Source: Bacteroidetes bacterium HGW-Bacteroidetes-12 (lineage in GTDB: Bacteria; Bacteroidota; Bacteroidia; Flavobacteriales_E; Vicingaceae). Taken from it: DNA of 7,887 nt. The position numbers were made by a program, and so were the translations under genes. Positions within the stretch are counted from its first letter, which is position 1. Each line of letters opens with the position of its first letter. The stretch covers positions 1 to 7,887 of the forward strand of contig PHDR01000124.1 in assembly GCA_002841035.1 (NCBI GenBank). The letters run 5' to 3'. Below the pieces are notes generated by a model, which was given only the letters and a program-made list of their open reading frames with translations, did no database searches and was not told the origin of the DNA. Shown piece after piece: positions 6,266 to 7,887 of this stretch.

Positions 6266-7132
6266 CTATCCTAAATATGCTTTTAATAATTTGCTTTTTG
6301 ATGAATGGCGTAATCTTTTAATTCCTTTTTCCTTGATTTGTCTCACTCTTTCTCTTGTTAGCTCAAATTTTTCACCAATTTCTTCTAAAGAAAGTGGGTG
6401 TGGAACTCCAATGCCATAAAATAAAATAATTACTTCTTTTTCTCTATCAGTAAGCGTTGATAATGAACGATGTATTTCTTTTTGTAAAGATTCGTTCATT
6501 AATAATAAGTCGGTTCTTGGTGCATCACTATTAAACATAACATCTAATAAATTACCTCCATCTTCGTCATTTCCAAAGGGGGCATCCATAGAAACATGCC
6601 TTCCAGAAATTAAAGTAGAATCTGTTACTTTATCTTTAGAAATATCTAACAGATCAGCAATTTCATCAGCAGAAGGTTCTCTTTCAAATTCTTGCTCTAA
6701 TTTAGAAAATGTTTTTTTTATTCTATTTAAAGAACCAACTTGGTTGAGTGGTAAACGAACAATTCTAGATTGTTCGGCAATGGCTTGTAAAATGGATTGA
6801 CGTATCCACCAAACTGCATAAGAAATAAATTTAAAACCACGAGTTTCATCAAAACGCTGAGCGGCTTTTATCAAACCTAAATTTCCTTCATTAATTAAAT
6901 CAGGCAGGGTTAATCCTTGATTTTGATATTGTTTTGATACGGAAACTACAAACCGTAAATTAGCTTTCACTAATTTTTCAAGAGCTATTGAATCTCCTTG
7001 TTTAATTCGTTGAGCCAATTCTACTTCATCTTCAGCTGTTATGAGTTCTTCACGCCCAATTTCTTGTAAATATTTATCCAAAGAAGCACTATCACGATTG
7101 GTAATAGATTTAGTAATTTTTAATTGTCTCAT
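6266..7132 (-). CDS. rpoD: Primary sigma factor RpoD/SigA, Bacteroidota short type
   Basis: A 288-residue sigma-70 factor that directs RNA polymerase to housekeeping promoters. The start MRQLKITKSITNRDSASLDKYL is the canonical N-terminus of the Bacteroidota primary sigma factor, which supports the ATG at 7132. Region 1.1 is absent, as usual in this phylum. Region 1.2 covers about 17-45. Region 2 covers about 50-125, with DLINEGNLGLIKAAQRFD (78-95) and the -10-contacting YAVWWIRQSILQAI (105-118). Region 3 is at about 130-205. Region 4 is at about 215-280, with the helix-turn-helix LSLEEIGEKFELTRERVRQI at 247-266. The length matches the family's usual 286-290 residues. The TAnnTTTG-like motifs found upstream of neighbouring genes are the promoter type this protein is known to read. 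The gene diverges from pgpA across a 206-bp regulatory region and has its own TAAATTTG motif. Confidence 0.97.
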   Translation of the reverse strand: MRQLKITKSITNRDSASLDKYLQEIGREELITAEDEVELAQRIKQGDSIALEKLVKANLRFVVSVSKQYQNQGLTLPDLINEGNLGLIKAAQRFDETRGFKFISYAVWWIRQSILQAIAEQSRIVRLPLNQVGSLNRIKKTFSKLEQEFEREPSADEIADLLDISKDKVTDSTLISGRHVSMDAPFGNDEDGGNLLDVMFNSDAPRTDLLLMNESLQKEIHRSLSTLTDREKEVIILFYGIGVPHPLSLEEIGEKFELTRERVRQIKEKGIKRLRHSSKSKLLKAYLG

Positions 7133-7166
7133 TTAAAGATAATTTATGTTAAAATAGATAGGAATG

Positions 7167-7174
7167 CAAATTTA
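7167..7174 (-). promoter_or_regulatory. -7 promoter element for rpoD
   Basis: On the minus strand this reads TAAATTTG, a full match to TAnnTTTG, and predicts a leader of about 28 nt before the rpoD ATG. The same octamer precedes the S41 protease gene. No clear TTG is visible at -33. Confidence 0.5.
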
Positions 7175-7211
7175 CTCCCTTTTTTCAGATGAATAATTAA
7201 AATAGATGTAT

Positions 7212-7298
7212 TTTTTTAACTTTAATCTAGCAGGAATATTTGTGTTGAATAACTTTGTAACAAAAGGTGTATTTTTCATAATCACTAAAGTTAAAAAA
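7212..7298. repeat. 13-bp perfect inverted repeat in the rpoD-pgpA divergent region
   Basis: TTTTTTAACTTTA at 7212-7224 is the exact reverse complement of TAAAGTTAAAAAA at 7286-7298, with 61 bp between the arms. The enclosed segment holds the promoter candidate at 7250-7257 and the small dyad TTTGT-A-ACAAA (7254-7264). The arms are simple AT-rich sequence, so chance is possible. If functional it could be a paired operator or a structured leader. Confidence 0.4.
7250..7257 (+). promoter_or_regulatory. Upstream -7 element candidate for pgpA
   Basis: TAACTTTG fits TAnnTTTG and would give a leader of about 75 nt before the pgpA ATG. It overlaps the dyad TTTGT-A-ACAAA (7254-7264), which could be an operator. 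No TTG sits at the expected -33 position. Confidence 0.35.
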
Positions 7299-7304
7299 GA
7301 AACT

Positions 7305-7312
7305 TAGTTTTG
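7305..7312 (+). promoter_or_regulatory. Proximal -7 element candidate for pgpA
   Basis: TAGTTTTG fits TAnnTTTG and lies 26 bp before the pgpA ATG, giving a leader of about 20 nt, similar to the other genes here. The -33 region is A-rich without TTG. It lies just outside the right arm of the 13-bp inverted repeat. Confidence 0.4.
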
Positions 7313-7338
7313 TTTTTATTTTTATATAACTACCACGA

Positions 7339-7803
7339 ATGAAACAGCTTCATATTTTAATTGTAACTACCTTTGGAGCAGGTTTTTCGCCTTTTGCTCC
7401 AGGAACAGCAGGAGCAATGGTTGGTTGTTTGTTTTTGTGGGTATTTAATCAATTTGCAATTTTTCCAACTTATCCAAATCCATTATTTTTTATTGTATTA
7501 ATTTTAGTTGTTGCCCTTATCGGAATTTATTCAACCAATCAATTAGAAAAAGAATGGGGAAAAGACCCTTCAAAAGTGGTTGTTGATGAGCTTGTTGGCG
7601 TGTGGATAACGATGGTTTTCGTGCCTTTTTCGTGGCTAAATTTAGCATTAGCTTTTGGGTTGTTTCGTTTTTTCGATATTGCAAAACCCTTGGGAATTAG
7701 AAAAATGGAAAATTTTAAAGGAGGAATAGGCGTGATGGCAGATGATGTGTTGGCAGGAATTTATGCCAATTTGGTGCTTCAACTTATTTTGTATTTTTTA
7801 TGA
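7339..7803 (+). CDS. pgpA: Phosphatidylglycerophosphatase A family membrane protein
   Basis: A 154-residue integral membrane phosphatase of the PgpA family, which dephosphorylates phosphatidylglycerol phosphate in the inner membrane. The family signatures appear in order: FGAGFSPFAPGTAGA (12-26), VVVDELVGVWITM (80-92, with Asp83-Glu84), FRFFDIAKPLGIRKMEN (109-125) and GGIGVMADDVLAGIYA (128-143, with Asp135-Asp136). These acidic residues are the likely metal-binding and catalytic site. Hydrophobic segments at about 24-40, 48-64, 85-108 and 138-154 fit a polytopic protein. The length is close to the usual 150-170 residues. The stop codon overlaps the next start (ATGA), so translation is probably coupled to the GtrA-family gene. 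In some Bacteroidota, PgpA-like enzymes act on phosphatidylinositol phosphate instead; sequence alone does not decide the substrate. Confidence 0.93.
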   Translation: MKQLHILIVTTFGAGFSPFAPGTAGAMVGCLFLWVFNQFAIFPTYPNPLFFIVLILVVALIGIYSTNQLEKEWGKDPSKVVVDELVGVWITMVFVPFSWLNLALAFGLFRFFDIAKPLGIRKMENFKGGIGVMADDVLAGIYANLVLQLILYFL

Positions 7804-7887
7804 AGAAGAAAAAGTTTATACTTTCATTTTTAAAATACCAAACAGCAGCAATTTCTGCTACCTTGGTTGATTTCGGTGTTTTTTTTT
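7800..7887 (+). CDS. GtrA-family membrane protein, N-terminal fragment
   Basis: The ATG at 7800-7802 overlaps the pgpA stop in an ATGA arrangement, and 29 codons are visible before the window ends. The peptide begins MKKKKFILSFLKYQTAAIS and continues with ATLVDFGVFF. A lysine-rich start followed by FLKYxxAAxxATLVDFG is the usual opening of GtrA-like proteins, small four-helix membrane proteins thought to move lipid-linked sugars or related precursors across the membrane. Only the first membrane helix is visible, so the family call is likely but not certain. Overlap with pgpA implies co-expression and a shared role in membrane lipids or lipid-linked intermediates. Confidence 0.75.
   Translation, partial: MKKKKFILSFLKYQTAAISATLVDFGVFF

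Noticed and set aside
2350..7132. The four minus-strand genes as one functional operon
   Set aside because: Gaps of 90, 98 and 137 bp carry a promoter motif, a strong hairpin and a repeat mosaic, and the gene functions are unrelated.

Overview
This window looks like a chromosomal segment of a low-GC Bacteroidota bacterium, probably Flavobacteriia-like. Four things point there: a 288-residue primary sigma factor without region 1.1, A-rich start regions without strong Shine-Dalgarno sites, several TAnnTTTG (-7 type) promoter motifs, and a roughly 480-residue GAPDH with a long N-terminal extension. I see no phage, transposase, CRISPR array, tRNA or rRNA. The protein-coding content is ordinary core metabolism and housekeeping.

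Layout: the left edge (3-179, +) is the C-terminus of a probable LuxC-type acyl-CoA reductase. It is followed after 13 bp by a lipoprotein amidohydrolase of the YtcJ/Amidohydro_3 type (193-1872, +). A convergent 477-bp noncoding gap (1873-2349) is rich in nested inverted repeats and REP-like motifs. Four minus-strand genes follow: an exported S41/C-terminal processing protease (3942-2350), an unrecognised alpha-helical HEAT-like protein (4569-4033), a long-form GAPDH (6128-4668) and the primary sigma factor RpoD (7132-6266). A 206-bp divergent promoter region leads to PgpA (7339-7803, +), which overlaps by 4 bp a gene for a GtrA-family membrane protein (7800 to the right edge, +).

The four minus-strand genes share an orientation but are separated by 90-140 bp gaps with promoter-like and hairpin sequences, so they are probably several transcription units. 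PgpA and GtrA are almost certainly translationally coupled and concern membrane lipid or lipid-linked sugar handling.

The most unusual content is noncoding. There is an 18-bp perfect hairpin between gap and the HEAT-like gene, a three-part mosaic of short repeats between rpoD and gap, a dispersed AGTTTAT-type repeat at three intergenic sites, and a 13-bp perfect inverted repeat bracketing a promoter candidate between rpoD and pgpA. I did not find convincing evidence of a new biological system.
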